Shown here piece by piece: positions 53,871-62,836 of a stretch of 64,000 nucleotides of DNA. The notes under the pieces are model-generated. The model saw only the letters and a list, made by a program, of their open reading frames with translations. It ran no database searches and was not told the origin of the DNA. Numbering within the stretch: position 1 is the first letter of the stretch; the number at the start of each line of letters is the position of its first letter. The translations under genes and the position numbers were made by a program. This stretch comes from Cronobacter muytjensii ATCC 51329 (GTDB lineage: Bacteria; Pseudomonadota; Gammaproteobacteria; Enterobacterales; Enterobacteriaceae): assembly GCF_001277195.1 (NCBI RefSeq), contig NZ_CP012268.1, forward strand, positions 744,001 through 808,000. The letters run 5' to 3'.

Positions 53871-54680
53871 CTATGGTCGGCAACCATAAAGTTGATGTGT
53901 TGAAAATCCATTTTGGGCCCCATATTCCAGATAGATATTTCTCACTTCCTCTACAAAAATCAAGCATCTACTGTTTAGTTTATTTAAACCGCTTAGGTCA
54001 CTTTTTAGGCAGCAAAACCAAATTGATTTTTTTTCTTTAGTCGGGTGTAATAAGCTTGGGTATATATCTTTAGTATGCTCGCATCTGTTCTTCTCGGACG
54101 AAAGATAAATAATGTCTATTTCAGCGTTGAATTTCATGGCTCTTCTGTAGCTCATCTCAAAAAGTGGATCTCCATGGGCAATACTGTTTCTTATTGTTTT
54201 TAGTGTTTCATACAAGTACCAGAATTTTGTTTTTTTTAGATTTATCGTTCCGTCTGTTAATTCTGAAATCTTACTGGCTGCTTCAAAGCTATCAGAGAAA
54301 TTATTAATCTCAATGAAATATTTATTTTTGTACTCTTCTTTTTTTAACAGGCAGGTCAAGCACCAAAAAATCTTAACTATCATATTTTCAATCAGTGCAG
54401 TATGTTTTACCAGCATCAATTCGTTTTGGAATTTTGCTAGTGATTCTAGGTGCTTGAGAGGCTGGGTATATATGCTTTTTTTTGTGTTGATATCATATAA
54501 TGTGTCCCAGTTTTGAGAGTTTTGTGCCTCTTTCATTTTTTCATTAAAAAATCCTTCAACACCTTGAAGCTGTGAATCGTATTCCTTAAAGTTGACGTGG
54601 TAGTTTTTTGTTAGATTACTAATAACTGCTTCAAGTTTTGTAATCTCATTTCGTACATGGTTAATCCTCATTAGCGACAT
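53871..54680 (-). CDS. HEPN-like hypothetical protein
   Basis: Unrecognised protein of 269 residues, A+T-rich. A predicted helical region around residues 150-175 contains RNSIAH (R164-x4-H169), the R-x4-6-H signature of HEPN ribonucleases, inside KTIRNSIAHGDP. The N-terminal half is coiled-coil-like. The start follows TAAGGA. It ends convergently with the type ISP gene, at the defence-cargo end of the island. A toxin or abortive-infection role is inferred from motif and place only. Confidence 0.6.
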   Translation of the reverse strand: MSLMRINHVRNEITKLEAVISNLTKNYHVNFKEYDSQLQGVEGFFNEKMKEAQNSQNWDTLYDINTKKSIYTQPLKHLESLAKFQNELMLVKHTALIENMIVKIFWCLTCLLKKEEYKNKYFIEINNFSDSFEAASKISELTDGTINLKKTKFWYLYETLKTIRNSIAHGDPLFEMSYRRAMKFNAEIDIIYLSSEKNRCEHTKDIYPSLLHPTKEKKSIWFCCLKSDLSGLNKLNSRCLIFVEEVRNIYLEYGAQNGFSTHQLYGCRP

Positions 54681-55225
54681 TGCAGTTGATCCTTAGCTTC
54701 TCTTGATTTTTATAGGTATTTGGAACAAATCTGATAGTGTTTCCCAACTGACAGATTATATTCTTTTAGAAAAGATTTCAAAGTAATGAGAGTTGCCATT
54801 AAAAGTAGACCTAACGATCATACTCGCTGACCATGATGCTTATAGAAGCTGGGCGAATAGCTACTTCTGGCCGATTTCTGTCAGTTGTAACAAGCAGTAC
54901 CGGCCAGAAGCGGACGGATTTGTAGTGGCCTGAGTAGGCTGTTCTTTCTTGCGGCTGGAGGGTATCTTCGAACTAGGGTTCGATTGTTGAAAGACCGTGG
55001 TGATTATGAGGCGATGGCAGAGCTTTTCCAGGCTGATTCGTCTTATGCGATGGAGTTGCTGGTAGAGGTTGTTCATTATAGTAACACGGATGAGTTGGCC
55101 ATTTTGGATGATAAAGATAATCCAACTCCTTTAACATTTTTACGCTACATGGTACTTCCCATGGCTTTTCGATTTCGTCATTTTTTAACTGTATGTTTTA
55201 TAAAAAATTAATTGGTTTGTTTATA
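54681..55225. other. Right-end region with inverted repeat and antitoxin-like remnant
   Basis: Mostly non-coding. It contains a perfect 10-bp inverted repeat CTTCTGGCCG (54864-54873) / CGGCCAGAAG (54901-54910). A 75-codon frame at 54984-55211 (LKDRGDYEAMAELFQADSSYAMELL) resembles the middle of small antidote proteins of addiction modules, but lacks a good start and loses the pattern after DELAILDD, so it is probably a decayed piece. Confidence 0.4.
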
Positions 55226-55238
55226 ATTGAGTGGGAAT
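55226..55238 (+). repeat. attR core: second copy of the 13-bp repeat
   Basis: ATTGAGTGGGAAT identical to 38582-38594. It is followed by AAGCAG, so the empty site would read GAGTGGGAATAA and end guaA with TAA. Confidence 0.85.
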
Positions 55239-55280
55239 AAGCAGAGCGGTAATCCTCTGATTATTGTCCAGTAAATAGCC

Positions 55281-55310
55281 AAACCCTCTGTTTTACAGAG
55301 GGTTTTCTTT
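55281..55310 (+). terminator. Probable original guaA terminator, now right of the island
   Basis: Perfect 10-bp stem AAACCCTCTG/CAGAGGGTTT around TTTTA, then TTTCTTTT, 43 bases after the attR core. In the uninterrupted chromosome this would be the guaBA terminator. Confidence 0.8.
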
Positions 55311-55445
55311 TATCTTCTGGCCCGGTTTTTCTCTGGGGCGGTATTGCCAGAAACCGTTAGTGCAATGCCATGTTCTCTGTTCAGGCAGGCACAATTGAAT
55401 ACCTTCAGCGCGCACAGACCAGACAGTGAATGGCGGTTATCTAAC

Positions 55446-55481
55446 AAAAACGCCCGTAACTCGTGGATTGCGGGCGTTTTT
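55446..55481. terminator. Terminator after yfgG
   Basis: AAAAACGCCCG (55446-55456) pairs with CGGGCGTTTTT (55471-55481) around 14 bases. It lies just past the minus-strand yfgG stop and has T-runs in both directions. Confidence 0.7.
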
Positions 55482-55508
55482 ATGGCATCGCAAGGGGGCT
55501 TTAAGACA

Positions 55509-55709
55509 CTAGCGCGGCTGTTGCTGCGAAGAGGAGTCGAGAGTCATGCTGATTTGCTGGGCCTGGACTTTATCCTGGTGGTGATACCACGCGCCGACGG
55601 CGGAGTAGATAAAGCGACCAAAGAAGAAAAGAAAACTGATAAGCAGTACAATGCGGGTCATTCGACTGTTGAATCGATGCCGTCTTCGTATGCTGGTGGC
55701 CTGTGACAC
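55509..55709 (-). CDS. yfgG: YfgG, small inner-membrane protein
   Basis: Protein of 66 residues nearly identical in its first half to E. coli YfgG (MSQATSIRRRHRFNSRMTRIVLL), with one membrane span (IVLLISFLFFFGRFIYSAVG). In E. coli it has been linked to nickel and cobalt stress; that is from memory. The plus-strand frame covering it has no family features. Confidence 0.9.
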   Translation of the reverse strand: MSQATSIRRRHRFNSRMTRIVLLISFLFFFGRFIYSAVGAWYHHQDKVQAQQISMTLDSSSQQQPR

Positions 55710-55915
55710 GCCTTTACCCTTTAAATTTACCCGTCATCTGCGGGCGACGTAAATATTAAGGCATAGCGAGGCGAAGAGGTCAATTATTCATCATGTAAAA
55801 TTGCGTACAGAACCGCAAAACATACTTTTTATTAATAGATTTAACAATTTGATTAATAAAGCGATATAAGTCTTTTTCCTTAAGTGCGCGGTCTCATCTG
55901 GTACGACCGCGTCAC

Positions 55916-55929
55916 TTGATGTATATCAA
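55916..55929 (+). promoter_or_regulatory. FNR box upstream of yfgF
   Basis: TTGATGTATATCAA matches the FNR consensus TTGATNNNNATCAA perfectly, 137 bases before the yfgF start and between the divergent yfgG and yfgF. It fits the reported anaerobic role of E. coli YfgF. Confidence 0.7.
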
Positions 55930-56065
55930 TTGAAAGCGGTTTCCTCTGACTAAAATTGGCTAACCGCGCCGCGTCCGGCCCAGGTCTGCCGCGGTCTTCA
56001 ACAGCCAGGTCGGATGCCTGCCTGAAATTCTTGCCCGGGAATGTGGGGCCTGGTATCGAGCATCT

Positions 56066-58315
56066 ATGTTATTGGTTGAAACACTCAAGAAAAATAAAGA
56101 CAAATGGTGGGCGCTGCCGCTGGTTTTACCGCTGCTGTTATTACCCCTTGCCCGCGCCGGAAATACCTATGCGCATATTGATGGCGGCCTCGTCGTGCTT
56201 TATTACTTGCCGCTGTCGTTATTCAGCGCCTTAGTGATGATGTATGGGCGCAGCGCGCTGCCCGGTATTGTGTTGGGCGTCCTCGTCTATTATCACCGCA
56301 ACGTGGGCCTGCTGGATTTAAGCGTGACGCTGGTGAATTTTTTCGTGGCGACGGCGCTTAGTTGGGCGGGTTACCGCATTTTCGCGCCCGGTCATCATGC
56401 GGTCTCCTGGTGGCACACGCGAAGCGGCGCGCAGCGCATGTTCTGGCTGGTGTTTTTCAACGCCACCGTCTTTATTCTCTTTTATCAGATAGCCGCTTTT
56501 CTCGGCCTGTATGAACGGCCTACCTCGCTCACTGGCGATAACCCGTTTACCGTACTGACGCTTATCAGCTATCAGGCGGTACTGGTCGGGTGCCTGACGG
56601 GCACGCCTTTTTTTTACCTCGTTATTCGCGTGCTGCGTCATCCTCGCTATCTGAAAAGCTTTCTCTCCCAGGCGCGGGCGCAGCGCGATAAAAAGGTCAG
56701 CAAAACGGAGGTGGTGGTCTGGACGGCCATTATTCTGTTTCTGCTCGGCTGCCTGATGCAGCCGACGGGCGACAGCAGCTCGCTGTTCAGCACCACCTAT
56801 ACGCTCTCGCTGTTACTGCCAGTGATGCTGTGGGGCGCGATGCGCTTCGGGTATTTCTTTATTACCACGGCCTGGACGCCAGTACTGGCGCTACTGTGCC
56901 ACTACTACTATCTCTATTTTCCCTCGGTGCCTGGCTACGAAACCCAGATGGTGATTAACACGTCCAGCTATGGGGTGTTTTCGCTGGTGATCGTCTTTAT
57001 GGCGCTCACCGCCACTCGCCAGCGGGCGATGCATTTGCGCGGCAGACGCCTGGCGCTTATCGACCCTCTCAGCCATATGCCGAATTTGCGGGCGCTGAAT
57101 CGCGATCTTGGCAAAGCGCCGTGGTCGGTGCTCTGTTTTATGCGTATTCCGGAGCTTGAGCTGCTCGGGCGTAACTACGGCGTGATGTTGCGCATTCTTT
57201 ATAAGCAGCAACTGGCGGCGTGGCTGCGTCAGAGTCTGCTGCCGGACGAGCTGGCATATCAGCTCTCCGGGCACGATTTAGTGCTGCGCATTCACACAGA
57301 ATCTTATCTGGAGCGCATCGACGCGCTGGATAAACGCGTGCGCCAGTTCCGCTTTATGTGGGATGGCATGCCGTTACAGCCGCAGGTCGGCATCAGCTAC
57401 AGTTTTGTGCGATCGCCGGTCACGCATCTGCATCTGCTGCTGGGCGAAATGAGCACGATGGCGGATCTGTCGCTCGCCACTAACCAGCCTGAAAGCTTGC
57501 AGTGTCGCGGCGCGAACCATGTTCAGAAAGGCGTGAAGCTCAAAGTGGATATGCTGAACCGTCTGCAGCAGGCGTTGGATAACCATCACTTCCGGCTGAT
57601 GGCGCAGCGTATCGAAGGCATGCGCGGCGACAGCTATTACGAAATCCTGCTGCGTATGCGCGGCGAGGACGGTGAGCTTATCGCGCCGGAAATTTTTCTG
57701 CCGGTGGCGCACGAATTTGGCCTGTCGTCGCGTATCGACCTGATGGTGCTGGAAAGCACGCTGAAATTTATGGACGCCGCCCGTGACGCGCTGCCCGCCA
57801 GCCGGTTCTCCATCAACCTGACACCCGCCACTGTCTGCCGCGTGCCGTTTCCCGGCGAAGTGCAGCGGCTGCTGGAGCGTTACCATGTCGAGCCCTGGCA
57901 ACTGATTTTCGAAATCACTGAAAGCCAGTCGTTTACCAATGTGGAGCAGACCCAGATAACCCTCTCGCGCCTGCGCGCCATGGGGTGTCGCATTGCCATT
58001 GACGATTTCGGCACCGGCTACGCCAGCTATGCGCGCCTGAAAAGCATTAACGCCGATATCCTCAAAATCGACGGCAGCTTTATTCGCAATATCGTCATCA
58101 GCAGTCTGGATTATCAGATTGTCGAATCGATGTGCCGTCTGGCGCGCATGAAAAATATGCAGGTGGTGGCGGAATATGTCGAAAGCGAAGAGATCAAGAA
58201 CGTCGCCTGTTCGCTCGGCATCGACTATCTGCAGGGGTATGTGATTGGCAAGCCGCAGCCGCTGGAATCGCTGGTGGCTGAGAAAACCGACACGACGACG
58301 CAACAGGCCGGTTGA
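56066..58315 (+). CDS. yfgF: Cyclic-di-GMP phosphodiesterase YfgF
   Basis: Membrane enzyme that degrades c-di-GMP. The 749 residues comprise an N-terminal MASE-like membrane region of several spans (to about 310), a degenerate GGDEF domain without a GGDEF signature, and an EAL domain (from about 495) with EILLRM, ESQSFTN, DDFGTGYASYARL and KIDGSFI. The catalytic acidic residues seem intact. Convergent with ppx across a shared terminator. Confidence 0.93.
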   Translation: MLLVETLKKNKDKWWALPLVLPLLLLPLARAGNTYAHIDGGLVVLYYLPLSLFSALVMMYGRSALPGIVLGVLVYYHRNVGLLDLSVTLVNFFVATALSWAGYRIFAPGHHAVSWWHTRSGAQRMFWLVFFNATVFILFYQIAAFLGLYERPTSLTGDNPFTVLTLISYQAVLVGCLTGTPFFYLVIRVLRHPRYLKSFLSQARAQRDKKVSKTEVVVWTAIILFLLGCLMQPTGDSSSLFSTTYTLSLLLPVMLWGAMRFGYFFITTAWTPVLALLCHYYYLYFPSVPGYETQMVINTSSYGVFSLVIVFMALTATRQRAMHLRGRRLALIDPLSHMPNLRALNRDLGKAPWSVLCFMRIPELELLGRNYGVMLRILYKQQLAAWLRQSLLPDELAYQLSGHDLVLRIHTESYLERIDALDKRVRQFRFMWDGMPLQPQVGISYSFVRSPVTHLHLLLGEMSTMADLSLATNQPESLQCRGANHVQKGVKLKVDMLNRLQQALDNHHFRLMAQRIEGMRGDSYYEILLRMRGEDGELIAPEIFLPVAHEFGLSSRIDLMVLESTLKFMDAARDALPASRFSINLTPATVCRVPFPGEVQRLLERYHVEPWQLIFEITESQSFTNVEQTQITLSRLRAMGCRIAIDDFGTGYASYARLKSINADILKIDGSFIRNIVISSLDYQIVESMCRLARMKNMQVVAEYVESEEIKNVACSLGIDYLQGYVIGKPQPLESLVAEKTDTTTQQAG

Positions 58316-58322
58316 GTAAAGA

Positions 58323-58349
58323 AAAACGGTGAGCCTGGCTCACCGTTTT
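58323..58349. terminator. Bidirectional terminator between yfgF and ppx
   Basis: Perfect 12-bp stem AAAACGGTGAGC/GCTCACCGTTTT with a three-base loop, between the convergent genes. Confidence 0.85.
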
Positions 58350-58354
58350 GCGTT

Positions 58355-59896
58355 TCAGGCGGCCACTTCCGGGCTCGCTTCTTCTTCGATATTCAGCTTC
58401 CAGCCCGTGACGCCTTCCCAGTACTGCTGTTCGCGTTCGAGATCCAGCAGTACCAGCGCATTCTGGCTGAACCAGTCGTGCGGGAAGCGCAGCGTCCAGT
58501 GGTTCTCGTCGGTATGCAGCACCAGCGTCGGCGGCGTAGTGGTCGCCTGACGCTGATTATTCAGCAGCACGCCGAGGCGCAGCAGCTGGATAAGCGGCAG
58601 AAACTGTTTTTTCTTGTACAGCGTAAAGCGCGGCAGCTCGTCGAGTTTAATCGCCTTGCGATGATAGCGCACCAGCGTGGCCATCATCATCTGCTGTTCC
58701 TGGTTAAAGCCCGGTAGATCGCTGTGCTGAAGAATATACGCTGAGTGGCGGTGCAGGCCGCTGTGGTTGATGCCAAGCCCGACCTCATGCAGCATCGCCG
58801 CCCACTTCAGCAACGCCGCCAGCGACGGGTTGGCGAGCTTCGCATTCTGCTGTTCCCACTGCTGATACATCAGCATGGTAGTGTCCAGCACCCGGTGCGC
58901 CTGTTCTCTGTCGATATGGTACTGATTGGCGAGGCTCTGCGCGGTGCGAATGCGAATATCCTGATGACGGAAACGGCCTTCCATCTCATACAGCACGCCT
59001 TCGCGCAGCGCGCCGTCGGAGAGCCGCAGCTCGCGAATAGCCAGCGCGTCAAAGACGCCGCAGAGAATCGCGAGCCCTGGCACGAACACCGCTTTGCGCT
59101 CGTCTGACAGCCCCGGCAGGGTCAGCGCGGAGAACTGGCCGAATTTCAGCACTTCGTCGCGCAGCATATCCAGGCGATCCGGCGTGATAAAGCCGTCCTT
59201 TTCGCCCATCTCAACCAGCACTTCATGGGCGGCTTTGATCGTGCCCGAGGCGCCAAGCGCCACGGTCCAGCCCTTCAGGCGATATTGCCAGGCGAGGCTT
59301 TCGAGCTTTTGCACCGCGGCGAGACGCGCGCGACGGAAATTATCCGGCGTGATTTCGCCATTCGGGAAGAAATGCTGCCCGAAGCTGACGCAGCCCATAC
59401 GGCGGCTTTCCACCAGTTGCGGCTCGAAATCTTCGCCAATTACAAGTTCCGTCGAGCCGCCGCCGATATCGATCACCAGCTTGCGCCCGCGCTCCGGCTG
59501 AGTGTGTTCCACGCCCATAAAAATCAGGCGCGCTTCTTCATTGCCGGAGATAATTTCAATCGGGTAGGGGATGACCTTTTCCGCGCGACGCAGGAAATCC
59601 GTGGAGTTAGACGCCTGGCGCAGCGTATGCGTGCCAACGATGCAAACGTTGGCTGCGGAAAAGCCCTGCAGGCGCTCGGCGAACAGGGAGAGGCAAGCGA
59701 GGCCGCGCTCCATGGCCTCTTCACTCAGCATATTATTTTCATCCAGCCCATCGGCCAGATGGACGCGCTGTTTCAGGCGGCCAATGATTTGCATGGCGCC
59801 ATCCACCACACGGGCTATCACCATATGGAAGCTGTTAGAGCCGAGATCGACCGCAGCAAATTCCTCCGGTCGTGGAGCATCAGAAGTTATCGGCAT
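58355..59896 (-). CDS. ppx: Exopolyphosphatase
   Basis: Removes terminal phosphates from polyphosphate and also hydrolyses pppGpp. The 513 residues have the ASKHA-type N-terminal domain (AAVDLGSNSFHMVIA, DIGGGSTELVIGE) and a C-terminal HD-like helical domain (LHEVGLGINHSGLHRHSAYIL). Three bases downstream of ppk in the same operon, as in E. coli. Confidence 0.96.
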   Translation of the reverse strand: MPITSDAPRPEEFAAVDLGSNSFHMVIARVVDGAMQIIGRLKQRVHLADGLDENNMLSEEAMERGLACLSLFAERLQGFSAANVCIVGTHTLRQASNSTDFLRRAEKVIPYPIEIISGNEEARLIFMGVEHTQPERGRKLVIDIGGGSTELVIGEDFEPQLVESRRMGCVSFGQHFFPNGEITPDNFRRARLAAVQKLESLAWQYRLKGWTVALGASGTIKAAHEVLVEMGEKDGFITPDRLDMLRDEVLKFGQFSALTLPGLSDERKAVFVPGLAILCGVFDALAIRELRLSDGALREGVLYEMEGRFRHQDIRIRTAQSLANQYHIDREQAHRVLDTTMLMYQQWEQQNAKLANPSLAALLKWAAMLHEVGLGINHSGLHRHSAYILQHSDLPGFNQEQQMMMATLVRYHRKAIKLDELPRFTLYKKKQFLPLIQLLRLGVLLNNQRQATTTPPTLVLHTDENHWTLRFPHDWFSQNALVLLDLEREQQYWEGVTGWKLNIEEEASPEVAA

Positions 59897-59899
59897 AGA

Positions 59900-61960
59900 T
59901 TATTCAGGCTGTTCAAGAGATTTGATGTAATCGTAAATCGCCAATTGTGCGCGAACTTTACGGCGATTGCCACGCGGCACATAGCGATTGCTCAGTTCTT
60001 TATCCACATAACGGGCCTTAACCGTATCACTGAACAGGATATCAATAATATCCAGAATGCGCTGTTTAAGGCGCGGATCCAGCAACGGCGCGGCAACTTC
60101 AATGCGGTAGTCGATATTACGCGTCATCCAGTCGGCAGACGACAGATAAACCCGTTTATCGCCGCCGTTTTCGAAAATATAGACCCTGTCATGTTCAAGA
60201 TAGCGATCGACGATGCTGATGACCTGGATATTTTCACTGATCCCCTCAAGTTGCGGGATAAGCGAGCACATGCCGCGGATCAGCAGATTGACCTGCACGC
60301 CGGAGCCGGAAGCCGCATAGAGCCGGTCCACCAGACCTTTATCGACGAGGTTATTGAGCTTAAGCGTGATCCCCGACGGCAGCCCCTGCTGTGCGTTGGC
60401 GATCTCCTGGTCGATCATCTCATACATCAGACGACGCGAGTTTTGCGGCGACACCAGCAGATAGTCGAAGCTCACCGGCCGGTAAGGGTTTTCGATAAAG
60501 TTAAACACCCGGCGCACTTCGTTGGTGATGCGCGCATCGGCAGTCAGCAGCGAGTAATCGGTGTAAAGCCGCGCGGTTTTCTCGTTAAAGTTACCGGTGC
60601 CAATATGCGCGTAGCGCACCACATCGTCACCTTCTTTGCGCGAGATAAGAAACAGCTTGGCGTGGATCTTAAGGCCGGGCGCGGAGAAAATCACATGCAC
60701 GCCAGCTTCGGTCAGGCGCTTCGCCCAGTGGATGTTCGCTTCTTCATCAAAGCGCGCCTGTAACTCCACCACTACGGTGACTTTTTTGCCGTTGTGAGCG
60801 GCATGGATCATCGAATCGATGATGCGCGAGTCTTTCGCCACGCGGTAGATGTTAATTTTAATCGCCAGCACGCTCGGGTCGAACGACGCCTGACGCAGCA
60901 ACTCCAGCACATGTTCGAACGTGTGATACGGGTAGTAGAGCAGCACATCGCGTTCACGGATAGCGTCAAAGCCGTTGCGGAATTTATCAAACCAGATATG
61001 GCGCAGGCGCGGCAGCGGTTTGTTGATTAAATTCGCTTTGCCAACATTCGGAAAGCTGATGAAATCTTTGAAATTATGGTAACGACCGCCCGGCACGATG
61101 GAGTCGTAGCGCGAAATCGAGAGCTTTTCGCGCAGCATCTGGACCATCGCATCCGGCATATCGCGCTGATAGACAAAGCGCACGGGCTCGGCGGTAAGGC
61201 GCTGTTTGAGGCTGGAGGACATCAACTCTAGCAGGCTCGATTCCATTTCGTGCACAAGGTCGTATTCCGCGTCGCGCGTCATCTTCATCGAGTAGGCGTT
61301 CAGCGCGTCGTAATCGAAAAAGCCTTTAAAAATATCATCAAGGCAGAAGCGCAGAATGTTATCCAGCAGAATCATCGGCTTGCGGCGGCGCGGGGTTTCC
61401 GGCGGCAGGTTGACGAAGCGCGGCACTTTATCGGCCGGGATCTCCAGCAGCGCATAACGAATCGATTCGCCGCGGATGATCTCGACTGCCAGATAGGTGT
61501 AATCGTCTTTCAGGAACTGCACCAGATCGGTATCACGATTTATCAGCGTCGGGGTGACGTGCTGGCGCAGGTAATGTTTAAAGTAGTGGCGCAGCCACAC
61601 CTGCTGATTTTCAGAGAGCTGGCGCTCGTTGATAAGGAAGATCTGGTTGCGCGCCATCTCCAGCAGAAGATCGTTGTACAGGCCGTCGAACTCCTGATCC
61701 GCCTTCAGCACCCGCGACTGTATCTTGCCCAGCAGATGCCGCGAATGAGAGTTCGAACCCTGTTCTTCGCTGATGATAATGCGCCGCTTAAGCTCGGCGA
61801 ACCGGACCTTATAAAATTCATCAAGGTTATTGGAGTAGATGCCCAGAAAGCGCATGCGCTCGATCAGCGGATTGGTTTTATCCGCCGCCTCCTGCAAGAC
61901 GCGTTCGTTGAACGATAACCAGCTCAGTTCTTTTTCGATATAAAGCTTATCCTGACCCAT
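59900..61960 (-). CDS. ppk: Polyphosphate kinase
   Basis: Makes polyphosphate from ATP through a phosphohistidine. The 686 residues match E. coli Ppk (688) from ELSWLSFNERVLQEA on; the autophosphorylated histidine lies in RYAHIGTGNFNEKTARLYTD. First gene of the ppk-ppx operon. Confidence 0.97.
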   Translation of the reverse strand: MGQDKLYIEKELSWLSFNERVLQEAADKTNPLIERMRFLGIYSNNLDEFYKVRFAELKRRIIISEEQGSNSHSRHLLGKIQSRVLKADQEFDGLYNDLLLEMARNQIFLINERQLSENQQVWLRHYFKHYLRQHVTPTLINRDTDLVQFLKDDYTYLAVEIIRGESIRYALLEIPADKVPRFVNLPPETPRRRKPMILLDNILRFCLDDIFKGFFDYDALNAYSMKMTRDAEYDLVHEMESSLLELMSSSLKQRLTAEPVRFVYQRDMPDAMVQMLREKLSISRYDSIVPGGRYHNFKDFISFPNVGKANLINKPLPRLRHIWFDKFRNGFDAIRERDVLLYYPYHTFEHVLELLRQASFDPSVLAIKINIYRVAKDSRIIDSMIHAAHNGKKVTVVVELQARFDEEANIHWAKRLTEAGVHVIFSAPGLKIHAKLFLISRKEGDDVVRYAHIGTGNFNEKTARLYTDYSLLTADARITNEVRRVFNFIENPYRPVSFDYLLVSPQNSRRLMYEMIDQEIANAQQGLPSGITLKLNNLVDKGLVDRLYAASGSGVQVNLLIRGMCSLIPQLEGISENIQVISIVDRYLEHDRVYIFENGGDKRVYLSSADWMTRNIDYRIEVAAPLLDPRLKQRILDIIDILFSDTVKARYVDKELSNRYVPRGNRRKVRAQLAIYDYIKSLEQPE

Positions 61961-62048
61961 TACTACTCACACTCCGGTTGATTAACTCGGGACGTGGCAA
62001 ATCCGTCTCGGGGTTATTATGGCGAGCTTTGTCATGCTCTGTCCAACT

Positions 62049-62068
62049 GTGCCAGAAAAGTATGACAG
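62049..62068 (-). promoter_or_regulatory. Possible Pho-box-like element upstream of ppk
   Basis: Read on the minus strand, CTGTCATACTTTTCTGGCAC resembles a PhoB box, but the two halves are two bases further apart than the consensus. It lies about 90 bases before ppk. Weak evidence only. Confidence 0.3.
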
Positions 62069-62171
62069 TTATCCGCGAGCTTTCGAGAATGTCGTAAAAA
62101 AGCCTGTAAAACCGGGAGGTTGCCGGACAGATTCTGGCCTGGTTTTACGCTTTAGCGGCACAGGACAGAAA

Positions 62172-62196
62172 AAAATAAAGGGCCATGCGGCCCTTT
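62172..62196 (-). terminator. Terminator overlapping the purN stop codon
   Basis: On the minus strand AAAGGGCC-GCAT-GGCCCTTT followed by ATTTTTTT. The stem begins within the purN stop codon, so the operon ends very tightly. Confidence 0.8.
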
Positions 62197-62836
62197 AGTC
62201 ATCAGAAGCGTAACCCTGCGGCGGGAGCGGCTGTCCGTCCAGCCAGGCGCGACCCTCGCGCATCGCGAGGCGGCCATCGACAAACCAGCTGACGACCAGC
62301 GGATAGATGGCATGCTCCTGCGCCTGAACGCGTGCGGTAATGTCTTCTTCCGTGTCGCCCGCGAATACCGGAACGCGAGCCTGCAAAATCACCGGGCCGC
62401 CGTCCAGCTCGTCCGTCACAAAGTGCACCGACGTGCCGTGTTCGTCGTCGCCGTTGGCCAGCGCCTGGCGGTGCGTATGCAGCCCCGGATATTTTGGCAG
62501 CAGGGAAGGGTGGATATTCAGCAGCCGTCCTTCATAGTGCGCCACGAACGCCGGGCTAAGAATGCGCATATAGCCCGCCAGCACGACCAGATCCGGCGCG
62601 TAAGCATCTATCTCCTGCATCAGCTCGCGGTCAAAGGCGTCGCGGCTGGCGAACGCGCCCGCGCTTAACGCATGGGCGGGAATATTCGCCTCGCGCGCGC
62701 GCTCAAGGCCGAACGCGTCGGCCTTATTGCTGAAGACGGCGCTGATGACGCCATTGATTTTCTTCTGCGCGCAGGCATCGATGATGGCCTGCAGGTTACT
62801 GCCGCTGCCGGAAATCAGCACTACGATGCGCTTCAT
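62195..62836 (-). CDS. purN: Phosphoribosylglycinamide formyltransferase 1
   Basis: Adds the formyl group from 10-formyl-THF to GAR in purine synthesis. The 213 residues show VVLISGSGSNLQAI and NIHPSLLPKYPG, the formyltransferase catalytic region. The ATG at 62836 overlaps the purM stop in TAATG; the in-frame extension upstream lies inside purM. Confidence 0.96.
   Translation of the reverse strand: MKRIVVLISGSGSNLQAIIDACAQKKINGVISAVFSNKADAFGLERAREANIPAHALSAGAFASRDAFDRELMQEIDAYAPDLVVLAGYMRILSPAFVAHYEGRLLNIHPSLLPKYPGLHTHRQALANGDDEHGTSVHFVTDELDGGPVILQARVPVFAGDTEEDITARVQAQEHAIYPLVVSWFVDGRLAMREGRAWLDGQPLPPQGYASDD

Larger units (their letters stand above)
38595..55238 (+). mobile_element. Integrative mobilizable element in guaA with IncQ-like replicon and RP4-like oriT
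   Basis: A 16.6-kb island between 13-bp direct repeats at the guaA 3' end, visibly more A+T-rich than the flanks. In order: tyrosine integrase, membrane protein, HTH regulator (minus), AlpA, RepA helicase, RepC initiator, iterons, RP4-like oriT, traJ, trbJ, trbK, trbL, VbhA-HigA fusion, MmeI-like remnant, type ISP restriction enzyme, HEPN-like protein (minus) and an antitoxin-like remnant. Three perfect KorB operators lie in the left half. No relaxase, coupling protein, korB, or mating-channel ATPase is present, so transfer must depend on a helper, probably of IncP type. Confidence 0.88.

Noticed and set aside
55344..55706. Plus-strand 120-codon frame
   Set aside because: It lies opposite yfgG, runs through the terminator at 55446-55481 and has no family features.
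59225..60763. Long plus-strand frame of 512 codons
   Set aside because: Antisense shadow of ppx and ppk in GC-rich DNA; both minus-strand genes are clearly recognised.
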